From the NCBI GenBank assembly GCA_035702985.1, contig DASSZD010000039.1:1-5590 (forward strand): a stretch of 5,590 nt of DNA, given 5' to 3'. The translations under genes and the position numbers were made by a program. The notes beneath the pieces are model-generated. The model made no database searches. It saw only the letters and a list, made by a program, of their open reading frames with translations, and had not been told where the DNA came from. Below, in pieces: positions 5,225-5,590 of this stretch. The DNA comes from JAKAXG01 sp035702985 (lineage in GTDB: Bacteria; Actinomycetota; Acidimicrobiia; Acidimicrobiales; Palsa-688). The first letter of the stretch is position 1; every line of letters begins with the position of its first letter.

Positions 5225-5590
5225 CGGGACTGCACCTGGCTCGGGGAGTCGACGCCGACGGTGGTCGGGTCGAAGTCCTCCCACCCGGGGACCGGCTCAG
5301 TGGGCTCGGGGACCACGGTCCTCTGGTGCATCAGCCCGGCGAAGATGAACAGGGGCTTGGACTTGATCACCAGCATCCGGGCCGGCTCGTGGGCGCTGGC
5401 GTTGAAGTGCTGGTGGACGCAACCGGGCTCGACGATGCAGACGTCCCCCGCCTTCCAGTCGTAGCGCCGGCCGTCGTGGATGTCGTAGCCCTCACCCTCG
5501 AGGATGTAGAACACGGCGCTGTTCATGTGGGCGTGCCGCTGGCCGTGGCCGCCCGGCACGTACACGTCGATGTGGCACTCGAACAGCTGC
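5221..5590 (-). CDS. Cupin-domain protein, C-terminal 122 residues; N-terminus beyond window edge
   Basis: The visible part (counted from Gln at 5589) carries a complete cupin core. Motif 1 is GGHGQRHAHMNSAVFYILEGEG (13-34), with H19 and H21 where metal ligands are expected; the position usually filled by Glu is Ala25 (and the residue before it is Ser24), so one ligand seems to be missing. Motif 2 is GDVCIVEPGCVHQHFN (48-63), with H59 and the trailing N63. A Pro/Glu-rich tail (about 95-122) follows. The frame is open to the edge, and the GTG at 5565 falls inside the barrel, so the true start lies outside the window. The stop codon overlaps the GTG of the second cupin gene, so the two are probably made together, perhaps as partners replacing a fused bicupin. 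The sequence resembles gentisate dioxygenase-like cupins; without the Glu it may bind metal differently or play a structural or ligand-binding role. Confidence 0.83.
   Translation of the reverse strand, partial: QLFECHIDVYVPGGHGQRHAHMNSAVFYILEGEGYDIHDGRRYDWKAGDVCIVEPGCVHQHFNASAHEPARMLVIKSKPLFIFAGLMHQRTVVPEPTEPVPGWEDFDPTTVGVDSPSQVQSR

Noticed and set aside
5225..5284. Longer N-terminus (to 5284) for the second cupin protein
   Set aside because: The added residues are Arg/Pro-rich and read through the coding sequence of the first cupin in another phase; the GTGA overlap at 5224-5221 is the usual arrangement for coupled genes.

Overview
This is a GC-rich window (roughly 70% by eye). GTG starts, a lipoprotein with a long Ser/Gly/Thr-rich linker and heavy Ala/Gly/Pro use suggest an actinobacterium, but nothing in the window fixes the taxon. 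No rRNA, tRNA, CRISPR array, insertion sequence or phage gene is visible. Genes are tightly packed; the longest stretch without a gene is the 176-base divergent intergenic region at 3805-3980.

Layout. The left two-thirds is a minus-strand transport operon, read from right to left. It begins with a lipoprotein substrate-binding protein of the tripartite tricarboxylate transporter (TTT, TctC/Bug) type (2707-3804). A 92-base gap holding a strong hairpin follows (2646-2680). Next is a single 760-residue protein that fuses the large TctA permease to the small TctB subunit (332-2614). Nineteen bases further on is the start of an MFS drug/metabolite efflux-type transporter (1-312), cut by the window edge. 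Divergent from the binding-protein gene, across a short AT-rich island, is a GntR/FCD-family transcription factor on the plus strand (3981-4673). On its other side, convergent and overlapping it by 10 bases, is a minus-strand pair of cupin genes (4664-5224 and 5221 to beyond 5590), joined by a 4-base GTGA overlap.

How the parts may work together (inference). The TTT system would capture a small carboxylated compound outside the membrane and import it with ion coupling. The FCD-family regulator would sense that compound or a breakdown product and control the divergent promoter. The two cupin proteins resemble the halves of a bicupin of the gentisate 1,2-dioxygenase-like kind and could process an imported (possibly aromatic) acid. 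The substrate cannot be read from the sequence. The families are all known. The less ordinary points are the TctA-TctB fusion, with a disordered insert of about 110 residues inside the TctB half, the hairpin inside the operon, and the split cupin pair in which one partner lacks the usual metal-binding Glu.
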